A stretch of 49,108 bases of DNA from Bacteroidales bacterium (GCA_030523765.1 JAUNHX010000016.1:1-49108), one strand, 5' to 3'. Shown: positions 16,374 to 25,156, numbered from the stretch's first letter. Notes: generated by a model not told the origin, from the sequence alone. Made by a program: numbers and translations.

Positions 16374-16940
16374 ATGAAAAAAGTTTTCCAATTGCTCTTG
16401 ATGGTTGTTGCTTATGTGGCCATCTTCATTTTGGGTGCTTCGAGTGGCATCATCCATCCTATGTGTTACGCCTATGTGGGTCTCATTCTCCCTCTACTTT
16501 CGGCATTTGTCTACCTCAACACGGCCACTTTGCTGCGAAGTTTTGGTGCTGCAACACTGCTTAATGGATCGCTCTTGATTCTGTTCCTTTTGGCGGGCGA
16601 GATCGATGTGGTGTTCATTGTGGGTATGATTGTGTTGGCTGCTTTGGCTGAGATTATACGGGGGGTGTTGCACTACGATACCCTCAAAGGGGTGCGCTGG
16701 AGTTTCATTCCTTTTGCCCTTTCGTTCTTCACCTATACCCTTCATTGGTGGACCGATACGGAGGGATCGCTTGCTGCTGCTGTGGAAGAGATGCCTGCAG
16801 GCTATGATGAGTTGATGAAACCAGTAATAGACAATACCCCAATGCTAGTGATTGTTATCCTCCTAACCATCCCCGTTGCTATGCTAGCTATGCGTTTGGC
16901 CGAACGGACACTGAAGAAACAAACACTTTTGTTGAGATAG
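16374..16940 (+). CDS. Integral membrane protein, ECF transporter S-component-like
   Basis: A 188-residue protein with about five or six TM helices. The layout, a helical start, a short loop after GASSGIIHPMCYAYVGLILPLLSAFVYL, and repeated small-residue TM segments, resembles the MptD/Trep_Strep group of putative substrate-binding S components of energy-coupling-factor vitamin or metal transporters. The assignment rests on overall pattern only and no substrate can be named. No ECF ATPase or T component gene is adjacent. It has its own promoter and ends at the hairpin shared with the convergent membrane-protein gene. Confidence 0.55.
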   Translation: MKKVFQLLLMVVAYVAIFILGASSGIIHPMCYAYVGLILPLLSAFVYLNTATLLRSFGAATLLNGSLLILFLLAGEIDVVFIVGMIVLAALAEIIRGVLHYDTLKGVRWSFIPFALSFFTYTLHWWTDTEGSLAAAVEEMPAGYDELMKPVIDNTPMLVIVILLTIPVAMLAMRLAERTLKKQTLLLR

Positions 16941-16966
16941 CAAGCAATACGCGTTCGTGATATAAT

Positions 16967-17003
16967 AAAGAGGTGTAGGATTGTTTTCCTCACCTCTTTT
17001 CTA
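16967..17003. terminator. Bidirectional terminator
   Basis: AAAGAGGTG (16967-16975) pairs with CACCTCTTT (16991-16999), extended by AGGA/TCCT within the loop, with T runs on both strands. It separates two convergent membrane-protein genes. Confidence 0.8.
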
Positions 17004-17032
17004 TTATATGGTAGGGCAGAAAGGGGATGCTT

Positions 17033-17971
17033 TCAGGTTTTCTTTCTGCTACGCGTAGCTCTCCGTTCGGCAACATCTTGCTGATTTAAAAGCACTCCCA
17101 TCGCGATGAACCATCCGCTTCCTACGGCAGTAAGGAGGGGAAACCACAACAACACTTCGTTGGGAAGCAGTAGGGGCACCATCGTGATAGCTAACGCTGG
17201 GGCAAAGGGTTTGAAATGGCGAAATAGCATCAACATCAACACTGAGGCGATGAGTATGCCTAGTGCCATAGGGAGGTGCCAGGTGCGATGCAGCAGCAGT
17301 TCGACAGCTACCCCTATGCCCGATGCTGCTACGATAAGCATCCAGATGCTCCAAGGACGTTTCCGAAAACCACTCTGACGGTTGGCAAATTCAATCATCG
17401 TTACCACTAAGGGGGGCACTATCGCAAAGCGGAGGGTGGTGCTTTGTGTGAGGTGGGTGACAAGGAGTGGTACTATCAGTACCAACGAAAGGCGTACCAT
17501 CTGTGTAATACTAAAGGGGTGATAATCGGTGCGCTCACTTTGGGGTAACATTTTCCTAACAAGGATGAGAACCAACGAGATAACGAGAACGCTAGTGGGA
17601 TAAACCCACGAGGTGGTATTGATCAATACGGGCAACATGGCTGCCGATACCACAGGATACATATTGCATCGCAGGGTGCGAAGCAAAAGCATGACGATGA
17701 TGAATGCCAACAGAAAGCGCAGCTCGAAACCAATAGGGAGCAATAGGTTGATGATCAATCCGATGGTTGCTGCAACAGTGAGCAACAGCGGTATCTGCCA
17801 AGAGCGTACATTCCATACCCCTTTAGGCATCAGCCAAAGACCCACACATAGGGCTCCCGCTTCGGGGAAGATGACTTCGTTCTGACCCGTTAGTTCGGCT
17901 ATCGCTGCTATCACTACTAGCATCAACACTACGGCGAGGTATCTTAGCAAGGTTGTTTTGTCTGTTTTCAT
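17033..17971 (-). CDS. Polytopic membrane protein of unknown function
   Basis: About 312 residues with nine or ten hydrophobic helices and short loops, ending in a basic tail (AERRATRSRKKT). The pattern is a small-molecule transporter or an HPP/FUSC-like permease, but no diagnostic motif is seen and I do not recognise the family. An in-frame ATG at 17986 exists, but a good AGGAG lies seven bases before ATG 17971 (MKTDKTTLLRYL), so this start is preferred. It diverges from the DUF3267 gene. Confidence 0.8.
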   Translation of the reverse strand: MKTDKTTLLRYLAVVLMLVVIAAIAELTGQNEVIFPEAGALCVGLWLMPKGVWNVRSWQIPLLLTVAATIGLIINLLLPIGFELRFLLAFIIVMLLLRTLRCNMYPVVSAAMLPVLINTTSWVYPTSVLVISLVLILVRKMLPQSERTDYHPFSITQMVRLSLVLIVPLLVTHLTQSTTLRFAIVPPLVVTMIEFANRQSGFRKRPWSIWMLIVAASGIGVAVELLLHRTWHLPMALGILIASVLMLMLFRHFKPFAPALAITMVPLLLPNEVLLWFPLLTAVGSGWFIAMGVLLNQQDVAERRATRSRKKT

Positions 17972-18091
17972 TGCTCCTAATGGCATCGTATGAATAGCAA
18001 GATAACGTTAGAATGGAAGTTTAATTGCTAGGTGTCGAAAAAAGAGATGATAGGGGCAATATTTTCCCTCCTTATGTGTTATCATAACGTT

Positions 18092-18673
18092 ATGACAAAG
18101 AAAGAAGAGGAAATCCCTATCGTGGAAGGCTATCAGCCTGAACAAAAGACAATCAGTTTGCTATGGGCCAACATATGGAGTATTGTGCTCCTTATTGTGC
18201 TTGGTGGACTTTATTTCATGTTGTATGAGTATATATGGAATATTGATTGGAAAGCGTTTAATGATTCGATTACGACTATTCTTCTTTTCTTAATTGCTAT
18301 CATAGTGGGTGTCGTTGTGCATGAACTGATTCACGGTATTACGTGGATAGCTTTAACGGGGATGAACTTCAGCCATTTGAAGTTTGGCATGATAAAAGGA
18401 GCGGTTTATTGCCATATCGATGTGCCGATGGTGAAACGCCATTATGTTATTGGTGCTCTGACTCCGTTGCTGTTGGTGGGGATTGTTCCTTCTATCGTGG
18501 GACTTGTTTGTGGCAGTCTTTTCTGCTATTTGCTAGGTTTGCTGTTTACTGCTACTGCTATCGGCGATATGATGATTGTGTGGAAAATACGAAAGGAGAA
18601 ACCTACAACACTGGTATATGATCATCCATCGGAAGGGGGGTGTTATGTGTATCGCCCTATCAATAATAAATGA
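18092..18673 (+). CDS. DUF3267 putative zinc metallopeptidase
   Basis: Membrane protein with about four TM helices and the zincin-type motif HELIHG (HExxH) at the end of the second TM segment, the signature of DUF3267. The two histidines and the glutamate are present, so it could be an active intramembrane protease, but substrates are unknown. The frame is open from a GTG at 18032 and ATG at 18047. ATG 18092 (MTKKEEEIPIVEGYQPEQ) is preferred because upstream residues look non-coding, giving 193 residues. A 14-bp palindrome, TCATAACGTTATGA (18082-18095), overlaps this ATG. The EFR1 gene follows after 17 bp. Confidence 0.75.
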   Translation: MTKKEEEIPIVEGYQPEQKTISLLWANIWSIVLLIVLGGLYFMLYEYIWNIDWKAFNDSITTILLFLIAIIVGVVVHELIHGITWIALTGMNFSHLKFGMIKGAVYCHIDVPMVKRHYVIGALTPLLLVGIVPSIVGLVCGSLFCYLLGLLFTATAIGDMMIVWKIRKEKPTTLVYDHPSEGGCYVYRPINNK

Positions 18674-18690
18674 AAGGAGATGATTGAGAG

Positions 18691-19524
18691 ATGACAATAA
18701 AAGTATGCTATTTCAGTCCTACGGGTACAACCCTTGCGGTGGCCACTTATCTTGCTGAAGCGTTGAGCAAAAGGCTCTCTTCTTCTATTGAGTATGCTCC
18801 CTATACGTTACCTCATCAGCGTGAGTCATTGCCTCAGTTCGGTGACGATGAGTTGCTGCTATGGGCAACGCCCGTTTATGCGGGTCGTATTCCTAATAAG
18901 ACACTCGATTATGTGCGTTCGGCTATCCTCAATCCCGTTCATCGTGAAAAGCATATCCCTGCGATAGCACTCGTTACGTTCGGCAATCGTGCGTATGATA
19001 ATGCTTTGGCTGAACTGTCGGGATTGTTGCAAGAGGGTGGGATGCAGATGTTGGGAGCTGCCGCTATGGTAACGCGTCATTCTTTTAGCGACACCCTCGG
19101 TGCGGGTCGCCCCAATGAGGAGGATTTGTCGCAATTGGATCTTTTCGCTTCACAAGTGGTAGAACGGATGAAGGGGCAGTGGAGGGGTTCCTTGCAAGTG
19201 CCAGGTGAGGCTCATCCCGAGAAATATTATACTCCGCTCAAAACCAACAATGCTCCTGCGGGATTCTTGAAAGCGAAACCATCGTGCAATGTCGAGAGGT
19301 GTTCCCACTGTGCTAAGTGTGTTGACTTATGTCCTATGGGGAGCATCGTTTGGGAGAAAGGTTTGCCTCAATTCAAGGGTATCTGTATCAAGTGTCAAGC
19401 TTGCCGCAGAGGTTGTCCTACGGGTGCTATCGCTTTCACTGATCCCGATTATCGATCACATGTGGCCATGATTGAACAGTCCTATGCTGCTCCTAAGAAA
19501 TCGGAGTTCTTTGTGGCAGAATAA
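18691..19524 (+). CDS. EFR1 family flavodoxin/4Fe-4S protein
   Basis: A 277-residue electron-transfer protein with an N-terminal flavodoxin-like domain (VCYFSPTGTTLAVATYLAEAL, FMN phosphate loop SPTGTT at about 8-13) and C-terminal bacterial ferredoxin motifs. The first cluster ligands are C204, C207, C210 and C214, and the second C232, C235, C238 and C242, both CxxCxxCxxxCP. The fusion probably shuttles electrons between FMN and two 4Fe-4S clusters in the anaerobic cytoplasm; the partner reductase is unknown. AGGAG at about 18676 is a good Shine-Dalgarno sequence right after the DUF3267 stop, so the two genes are likely coupled. Confidence 0.92.
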   Translation: MTIKVCYFSPTGTTLAVATYLAEALSKRLSSSIEYAPYTLPHQRESLPQFGDDELLLWATPVYAGRIPNKTLDYVRSAILNPVHREKHIPAIALVTFGNRAYDNALAELSGLLQEGGMQMLGAAAMVTRHSFSDTLGAGRPNEEDLSQLDLFASQVVERMKGQWRGSLQVPGEAHPEKYYTPLKTNNAPAGFLKAKPSCNVERCSHCAKCVDLCPMGSIVWEKGLPQFKGICIKCQACRRGCPTGAIAFTDPDYRSHVAMIEQSYAAPKKSEFFVAE

Positions 19525-19540
19525 GGGTGGTTTTCTTTTT

Positions 19541-20788
19541 TTATTTTTCTTTGAGGGGTAATCCTCTTTTCTTGCGATCATAGTATTCGGCTGTGGCGGT
19601 AAAGAAGGCGTCGCCGCTGCTGTTAAGGCACGTCTCAACACTATCTTGAACCACTCCTACGATGAAGCCGATGGCTACTGCTTGCATAGCTACATCGTTG
19701 CTGATGCCGAAGAAGGAGCATGCCATTGGTATCAGCAGCAACGATCCTCCTGCTACGCCCGAAGCTCCACAAGCGCCTAAGGTAGCGATGATGCCCAGGA
19801 AGAGGGCCGATCCGAAACTGACATCTACCCCCATCGTGTTGGCAACAGCAAGCGAGAAGACGGTGATGGTTACTGCTGCTCCATCCATATTGATGGTGGC
19901 TCCTAATGGGATACTAACTGAATAGAAGTCTTCATCGAGTCCCATCTTTTTACATAAAGCCATATTGATGGGTATGTTAGCTGCCGACGATCGGGTGAAG
20001 AATGCTTGCAATCCACTCTCTTTCAAACAGGTGAAGAGTAGCGGATAGGGATTCTGCTTGGTGATGAGAAACGAGAGCAGGGGGTTGAATACGAAGGCGT
20101 TGACGAGCATACAACCTACCAACAGCAGTAGCAGATGTCCGTAGGTGGTGAAAACCGAGAGCCCGTTCTCGCTCACTGTGGTGAATACCAATCCTAGAAT
20201 GCCAAAGGGGGCAAACTGAATGATCCATTTCACTACACGCGATACCACATCGCTCAGATCGTGTACCACCTGTACGGTGGCTTTCGATGCCATCGTTTTC
20301 AATGCGATACCTAATATGACTGACCAAAAGAGGATAGCTATATAGTTGGCTTGTGCTATAGCAGCAACGGGATTGCCAACCATCGAGGTGAGTAGGTTGG
20401 TGAAAACTTCGGAGAGCGATCCGGCACCTGCATCGGGTTGTATATCGGTGGGTGCTACTCCTAGTTGAAGCGTTAGTGGGAAGAGAAAACTGCCTACTAC
20501 AGCGCAGACGGCAGCAATGAAGGTGGAGAGGAGGTAGATGCTGATGAGCATACCAAAACGTCGTCCGAGTCCTTTGCCAGCTTTGGCTATCGATGAGATG
20601 ACCAATACCGCTACAAGTACGGGTGCGATACCTTTCAGTGCACTCACAAACATGCGCCCTAATATTCCTATACCACTCCATTGTGGCAACAAGAGTCCTA
20701 GCAAGGCGCCGATAATGAGTCCTATAAAGATGCGTAGCATCAAACTGACAGAGGTGTATTTGGCAAGCAGTTGTTTGAAGATATTCAT
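19541..20788 (-). CDS. sstT: Serine/threonine:sodium symporter SstT
   Basis: DAACS-family (glutamate transporter-like) carrier importing serine and threonine with sodium. The 415-residue protein begins LLAKYTSVSLMLRIFIGLIIGALLGL and has eight or so TM helices, the reentrant serine-rich AFFTRSSAANIPINMALCKKMGL segment and the substrate/sodium motif NMDGAAVTITVFSLAVANTMG. The NTMGVD region and the later GACGASGVAGGSLLLIP match SstT. The frame is open up to 20836, but that region carries the promoter, so ATG 20788 is chosen. It ends 16 bp from the convergent EFR1 gene. Confidence 0.94.
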   Translation of the reverse strand: MNIFKQLLAKYTSVSLMLRIFIGLIIGALLGLLLPQWSGIGILGRMFVSALKGIAPVLVAVLVISSIAKAGKGLGRRFGMLISIYLLSTFIAAVCAVVGSFLFPLTLQLGVAPTDIQPDAGAGSLSEVFTNLLTSMVGNPVAAIAQANYIAILFWSVILGIALKTMASKATVQVVHDLSDVVSRVVKWIIQFAPFGILGLVFTTVSENGLSVFTTYGHLLLLLVGCMLVNAFVFNPLLSFLITKQNPYPLLFTCLKESGLQAFFTRSSAANIPINMALCKKMGLDEDFYSVSIPLGATINMDGAAVTITVFSLAVANTMGVDVSFGSALFLGIIATLGACGASGVAGGSLLLIPMACSFFGISNDVAMQAVAIGFIVGVVQDSVETCLNSSGDAFFTATAEYYDRKKRGLPLKEK

Positions 20789-20824
20789 GGTATTAACTAT
20801 TGTAGCGTAAAGCGGGTTTGTGGT

Positions 20825-20833
20825 GCAAAGATA
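20825..20833 (-). promoter_or_regulatory. -7 element of sstT promoter
   Basis: On the minus strand TATCTTTGC matches the Bacteroidetes -7 element. The transcript start would lie near 20819, about 30 nt before the ATG. The -33 box is unclear. Confidence 0.65.
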
Positions 20834-20873
20834 CACATTATTTATAAAATGGCAGTATTATTCTGTAAAAACA

Positions 20874-20896
20874 GGAGAGTGCCAATAGCACTCTCC
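20874..20896. terminator. Strong hairpin upstream of sstT
   Basis: GGAGAGTGC (20874-20882) and GCACTCTCC (20888-20896) form a perfect 9-bp stem with a CAATA loop. On the minus strand it is followed by TGTTTTTAC. It lies upstream of the sstT promoter and no gene precedes it, so it could terminate an unannotated minus-strand transcript. Confidence 0.6.
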
Positions 20897-21427
20897 CTTG
20901 TTAAAACAGAAAAAAAAGTTGAGTAGTTAGGATCTGTTGTTTGTATGTTTGCTTGTTGTTTTGATTTTGCAAAATTCCTCTTTTTTCTGAATGTGTCGCA
21001 TCACTATTTGTAGCCTTTTTTTATCTCTTTCCCCCTATTAATGATGACTACTCTACGATTAATGCTTTAAAGTGCATAGAAATAATAGGGTAATTATGCT
21101 CTGTTGGTGCTCTCTTGCTACTGAGGAATTATTGGATTGTTGATTGCTGTTGGTGTTTGTTCAATATGTTGTATATTAATATTTTATCTTGCTAGAAAAT
21201 ACTCCCTAAGAATGTGGGTCGACACACGTGGCTGCGGTAGGGGTAGGACGTAGGCCCCGAGGTGGGTCGCACTTATGAATGAGGTGGGTCTCACGTAGGG
21301 AGTGTAGAGGATGCTTGTAAGGAGGGGTGGGAGAGGAACTTGCCAGGAATGAATATCTATCTAAATACTCGTGTTATTATTATCTCTTTCCCGTGCTGTT
21401 CAATATGATGTTATGAATCATAGAAGA
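20897..21427. other. Long intergenic region with structured element
   Basis: About 530 bp without a supported gene. Most is AT-rich, but 21201-21303 is a GC-rich, internally repeated, inverted-repeat-bounded block described separately. Confidence 0.6.
21201..21303. ncRNA. Candidate structured RNA or repeat element
   Basis: An 8-bp inverted repeat, ACTCCCTA (21201-21208) and TAGGGAGT (21296-21303), bounds a 103-bp block. It contains three GTGGGTC motifs (21214, 21262, 21284), two within AGGTGGGTCKCAC repeats 22 bp apart. The GC content is far above the flanking DNA. The strand is uncertain, and no promoter with good spacing was found. A dispersed genomic repeat is the main alternative. Confidence 0.3.
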
Positions 21428-21458
21428 TTGGATATATTAAAGAAAAGGTGTATCTTTG
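21428..21458 (+). promoter_or_regulatory. Promoter of outer-membrane lipoprotein gene
   Basis: TTG (21428-21430), a 20-nt spacer and TATCTTTG (21451-21458) give a near-consensus Bacteroidetes promoter. The leader would be about 85 nt before ATG 21549. Confidence 0.75.
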
Positions 21459-21548
21459 TAGTGTCAAAATGTAGGGGAATTTCAATATAAGTGGTTGTTT
21501 TCCACTTTAATTGTTGCCTTCTAATGTCTAATAAAAAAGAAATAGGAT

Positions 21549-22268
21549 ATGGATAAACTAAAGATTGGTCGCTGGATGGTGTGTGTGTTAATCTCTTTGA
21601 TGATGTCTTCATGTATTGTATATCATCCTCATAATGTGCCTCTTCCGTTGCTATGCGAACAGGGAGAGATGCAGATCGAAGCCTCTGTCTCGGAGTCGGC
21701 TCCCCTCTTGTTGGCTCCTGCCCTCAATGCTTCGTTCTCCTATGCGCCCGTCAATCATCTAGGTTTGCAAGCAGCTGCTAGTTTTACTGATTTCAATAAT
21801 CTCTATGCCCAAATGGCTGTGGGTACGTTCTATCCGTGGGGCAAAGCGGTGTTTGAGGGTTATGTGGGTTATGGATATGGATTGTCGTATGGGGGAAAGA
21901 ACAGCGATTTGAACAATAACACCTATTTTATAGATGGTACCTATCAATTACCTTTCGTTCAGTGTAACTTTGGATGGCGCAACCTCTTGGATGGTGGGTT
22001 CGACGTGGGATTGGGATGTAAGGGTGGTTCGATGATGCCACAGTGGCAAAAGACTCAGCTGTCGGACGACGGGACGGAGAATATTGTGGAACAGCATACG
22101 GATAGCCATCTCCTCATCGAACCACAGCTGATGATTCGTTTTGGCACCGATCATTTGAAGTTTGCTATCAATTTTTCTTATGTTTACCTTACCGAATGGC
22201 CTACAGAGAACAGTTATTTCAATTATGAGCGATTCAGTCTTGGATTGGGTCTTCATTACTGTTTTTAA
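21549..22268 (+). CDS. Outer-membrane lipoprotein with beta-barrel-like body
   Basis: A 239-residue protein with a lipoprotein signal peptide (hydrophobic 9-20, lipobox MSSC with Cys22). The mature part has alternating strands rich in Gly, Tyr, Phe and Asn (FEGYVGYGYGLSYGG, FDVGLGCKGGSM, LKFAINFSYVYL) and ends in an aromatic residue (LGLGLHYCF), a typical outer-membrane beta-barrel C-terminus. Presumably it is a small surface barrel with an acylated N-terminus. The family is not recognised. It has its own promoter and is followed by an AraC-type gene 144 bp downstream that could regulate it. Confidence 0.75.
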   Translation: MDKLKIGRWMVCVLISLMMSSCIVYHPHNVPLPLLCEQGEMQIEASVSESAPLLLAPALNASFSYAPVNHLGLQAAASFTDFNNLYAQMAVGTFYPWGKAVFEGYVGYGYGLSYGGKNSDLNNNTYFIDGTYQLPFVQCNFGWRNLLDGGFDVGLGCKGGSMMPQWQKTQLSDDGTENIVEQHTDSHLLIEPQLMIRFGTDHLKFAINFSYVYLTEWPTENSYFNYERFSLGLGLHYCF

Positions 22269-22356
22269 GCTATTTTGAGCGCGTTTAGTATTTGTTTATT
22301 TAACTCTTTTTATTGTCGAAAGTGCTTATTTGCCTTATCAATTGATAATTGTTTTG

Positions 22357-22365
22357 TAATTTTGC
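22357..22365 (+). promoter_or_regulatory. -7 element of AraC-family gene
   Basis: TAATTTTGC matches TAnnTTTG. A TTTG at 22329-22332 is a possible -33 box with a long 24-nt spacer. The leader would be about 45 nt. Confidence 0.5.
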
Positions 22366-22412
22366 AGAAACAACGGCTGTTGAAACTATAGTGTAAAATT
22401 GTATATTAAGGT

Positions 22413-23243
22413 ATGGCACGTAGATATAACGACATAAGTGTCAACGTTTTTGAGATAGAAGGACGGACGAAAGTTAATCTTTCGTCAGATGATTATATTG
22501 TTTATTTATGTCATTGTGGAAGCATGGATCTTAACTGTGATGGCGATAGGGTGAGGTTTAGTGGCCACGATGTTGCTGTTGTTTATCTGCAGCATACAGT
22601 GGTCATGGATAACCCTTCGTTCGATTGCCGTTTTTCGCAGATGATTGTGAGTGCTCCGCTATACGATTCGATGGCTCGTTTGAAGATGAGCAAGAAAAGG
22701 GCTTTCTATGAACAGAGTCCTGTTTTCCATCTCACCTACAGACAATATGACGATTTGGTGTCGCTGCTCGATGCTTTACGTCGTCTTGCTCTTCTAGATA
22801 TCCCTGATAGGCAGACGGTGCTGATACATCAGGTATATATTGTCATGCAGCTGATTGATATGTATCATAGCACTAACGTGAAAGCGTCGCTGGTGAAGAA
22901 ACCTCGTTTCGCTGAACGTTTCTATAATGTGATCAGCGAGAACTATAAGCAGCATCACGATGTGCAGTTCTATGCCGATTATTTCTGTCTTTCAGCCAAA
23001 CACTTTAGTAGTGTGGTGAAACGGGACACTAATCATTCGGCTAGCTATTGGATACAACACTTTGTGGTGTCGCGTGCTAAACAGATCCTAATATACGATC
23101 CGAATGCTTCCATTCAAGAGGTGGCTGCTGATTTGGGTTTCAGCGATCAGGCTCTCTTCTGTCGCTACTTTAAAAGAAAAACGGGTCTCTCGCCTTCGGA
23201 ATACCGCAAGGAGAATGGAGATGTGGGAAAAGAATCAATGTAG
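22413..23243 (+). CDS. AraC family transcriptional regulator
   Basis: A 276-residue DNA-binding protein. The N-terminal part (about 1-150) looks like a cupin-type sensor domain, and the C-terminal AraC domain (about 165-265) contains two helix-turn-helix units: FYADYFCLSAKHFSSVVKRDTN and SIQEVAADLGFSDQALFCRYFKRKTGLSPSEYRK, the latter an excellent match to the family signature. It probably activates or represses a nearby or metabolic gene; the effector and targets are unknown. It ends before a bidirectional terminator. Confidence 0.93.
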   Translation: MARRYNDISVNVFEIEGRTKVNLSSDDYIVYLCHCGSMDLNCDGDRVRFSGHDVAVVYLQHTVVMDNPSFDCRFSQMIVSAPLYDSMARLKMSKKRAFYEQSPVFHLTYRQYDDLVSLLDALRRLALLDIPDRQTVLIHQVYIVMQLIDMYHSTNVKASLVKKPRFAERFYNVISENYKQHHDVQFYADYFCLSAKHFSSVVKRDTNHSASYWIQHFVVSRAKQILIYDPNASIQEVAADLGFSDQALFCRYFKRKTGLSPSEYRKENGDVGKESM

Positions 23244-23305
23244 TTTTTTTTGAATAGTATCTCTTTGGAGAAACTATATAAAGTTTAGGGTAATGATTAA
23301 TAAAA

Positions 23306-23336
23306 AAGAAGGGCGATTTGTAGGTCGCCCTTCTTT
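23306..23336. terminator. Bidirectional terminator
   Basis: GAAGGGCGA (23308-23316) pairs with TCGCCCTTC (23325-23333), flanked by an A run upstream and T run downstream. It separates the convergent AraC and Ser/Thr-rich protein genes. Confidence 0.85.
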
Positions 23337-23394
23337 ATTGTTCTATCGAACGTTGTGTTATAAAGGAACGTTTGTTCTCTTCGTTACATTCATT

Positions 23395-24465
23395 TTAGTT
23401 TCTTGATGAGGAACTTGTGCGAGAACCAGAGGTAGAGGTGCGACTGCCGGTGGAGGAGCTGCGGCTGCTGCTAGTGGTAGCGGCTGAGGAGCGCGAGGTG
23501 TTGTCATCGTTGCTGCTTGCACGACTGCTACTAGTGTTGTTGGTGGTGCGGCTGCTACTGGAAGTGCGGCTGTTGCTGCTGCTTGTTGCACGGCTGCTCG
23601 AGGTGTTGTTGTTGGTTCGAGAGGCACTGCTGTTGCGATTGCTGTTGCTCGAGGTTGCGCTGCTAGTACGGGTAGTGGTGTTGGTAACGGTGCCATCGGT
23701 GGTGCGAGTGGTGGTAGTGGTGCCAGAGGCGGTGGTGCTGGTGCGGCTGCTAGCTACAGTAGCATGTCCAGGATTGGTGACCATATTGCGAGTGGTGACG
23801 CTGGTGCTCTTGTTTCCGTTGCCGCTACCCGAGTTGGTTACACTTCCGTGATTGGTCATTCCTGCATGGCCTACTGTAACGGTGGGGCGCTGAGTGCCAG
23901 GAGTGTAGGGGGTGTTGTTGTAGTGTACTGGCTCATCGGGACGACGCATATAGTAGCTGTGGTAGTGGTAGGGGTTGTGGTGTGGAGCGGGGGGCATCCA
24001 ACCATAGCAGTGTACTTCATAGTGATAGGTGCGAACGAAGTGAGCTGGACGATGTGGGCGAGTGTAGGGGTTGTAGGGAGGAATCATCCATCGGAAGGTT
24101 GGGGTAGGATGAGTGTTGTGGAACCGCAGATAGGTGGCGGCACTATACATACGGGCCGATGCGTTGTTGAAGAGCCATACGGTGCTGAGGTCGATGGGCA
24201 TCATGATCTCTTCACCTGTATAGGCATCGTAGCCGTATATCCATATTTCGAAGAACTGAGAGTTTACTCGTTCTGCCCATGCTTCATTGAGCAGTACGTA
24301 GGTCTCGATTTCATATTCATAGCCGGCATAGATCATCAACTCGTTCTGCGTGTTCAAGTAGTTGACTGTGCGCAGTGCCTGTGAGTAGGTGAAGTAGCGC
24401 AGCGAACTGGCCGATGCGGTGAGCATCAATCCCATAAATGCTAAGGTGAGGGCTAACTTTTTCAT
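23395..24465 (-). CDS. Secreted protein with Ser/Thr/Asn/Arg-rich tail
   Basis: A 356-residue exported protein with a signal peptide (about 1-19). A conserved-looking aromatic domain (about 20-115; YEYEIETYVLLNEAWAERVNSQ, STVWLFNNASARMYSAATYLR) is followed by a Pro/His/Tyr-rich stretch (about 115-175). The last 155 residues are almost only Ser, Thr, Asn, Arg, Gly and Ala. The tail may be disordered, O-glycosylated or surface-exposed; the arginines make it strongly basic, which would suit binding of polyanions or the wall. No family is recognised. The repetitive coding DNA creates long spurious frames on the opposite strand. Confidence 0.75.
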   Translation of the reverse strand: MKKLALTLAFMGLMLTASASSLRYFTYSQALRTVNYLNTQNELMIYAGYEYEIETYVLLNEAWAERVNSQFFEIWIYGYDAYTGEEIMMPIDLSTVWLFNNASARMYSAATYLRFHNTHPTPTFRWMIPPYNPYTRPHRPAHFVRTYHYEVHCYGWMPPAPHHNPYHYHSYYMRRPDEPVHYNNTPYTPGTQRPTVTVGHAGMTNHGSVTNSGSGNGNKSTSVTTRNMVTNPGHATVASSRTSTTASGTTTTTRTTDGTVTNTTTRTSSATSSNSNRNSSASRTNNNTSSSRATSSSNSRTSSSSRTTNNTSSSRASSNDDNTSRSSAATTSSSRSSSTGSRTSTSGSRTSSSSRN

Positions 24466-24611
24466 CGTTGTTGAATTTAAAGGGTTAATTTGTTTATTAT
24501 TTTAGTATGTATGTAAGCTGTTTTCTTGCATCAAATGTTAAAAATAATTGTTAAAGGTATAATACTCAGCAGTATTCTTTTGGGCTTTGAAGCCTATATC
24601 CTGTTGGCTTA

Positions 24612-25097
24612 TTATTCCTTGAGGGTGTTGACGGCTTTGGGTGTCCAGTTGAGGAGGAAGTCGTTGACTTTCTTCTCGCTATATCCTTTGCCTTCTTCTA
24701 GATAGGCTGAGTTTTGCGTGTGGATGCGGTTGCCTTCGGCATCGAGGATAACGAAGACGGGGAAGCCGAAGCGGGCAGGATTGCCTAGATATTTCATTGC
24801 CTCGGGGTTGGTGTGGTCTTTGGAATAGTTGATGTGGATATATACGAAGTTCTCTTCGATGGTGTTGTGGACAGCAGCATTGGTGTCGGCAAATTCGGCA
24901 AAACGCAGACACCAAGGACACCAGTTGCCGCCCACCTGACAGAGGACATATTTCCCCTCTTCGGCTGCAATCGCTTTGGCATCTTCGATTTGTGCCATCG
25001 GGTCGAGACTCTCATTGTACACCTTCTTAGCTTGAGCCATCACTGTGGTGGCCGATAGCAAGAGGAACAAGAGCATGATGTTGATTCTTTTCGACAT
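24612..25097 (-). CDS. Periplasmic thioredoxin-like protein
   Basis: A 161-residue exported thioredoxin-fold protein with a signal peptide (about 1-22), the active-site pair Cys60 and Cys63 in GGNWCPWCLRF, a cis-proline-type strand (FGFPVFVILDAEGNRIHTQNS) and a helical C-terminus. It resembles the DUF255/thioredoxin_7 group that reduces periplasmic disulfides. The WCPWC motif is unusual. It lies downstream of hutH with a terminator hairpin in between and no clear operon partner. Confidence 0.88.
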   Translation of the reverse strand: MSKRINIMLLFLLLSATTVMAQAKKVYNESLDPMAQIEDAKAIAAEEGKYVLCQVGGNWCPWCLRFAEFADTNAAVHNTIEENFVYIHINYSKDHTNPEAMKYLGNPARFGFPVFVILDAEGNRIHTQNSAYLEEGKGYSEKKVNDFLLNWTPKAVNTLKE

Positions 25098-25156
25098 AAT
25101 TATTTGATTTGATTAACTGAGAAATGGATATTTGTATTGGTTTCTTTTTTCAAAGA

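Noticed and set aside
20789..20836. Longer sstT start at 20836
   Set aside because: The extra residues overlap the -7 promoter element and do not match the family's N-terminus.
23417..23851. 144-codon Leu/Val-rich frame opposite the Ser/Thr-rich tail
   Set aside because: It is the complement of the repetitive Ser/Thr/Arg codons and has no start signal.
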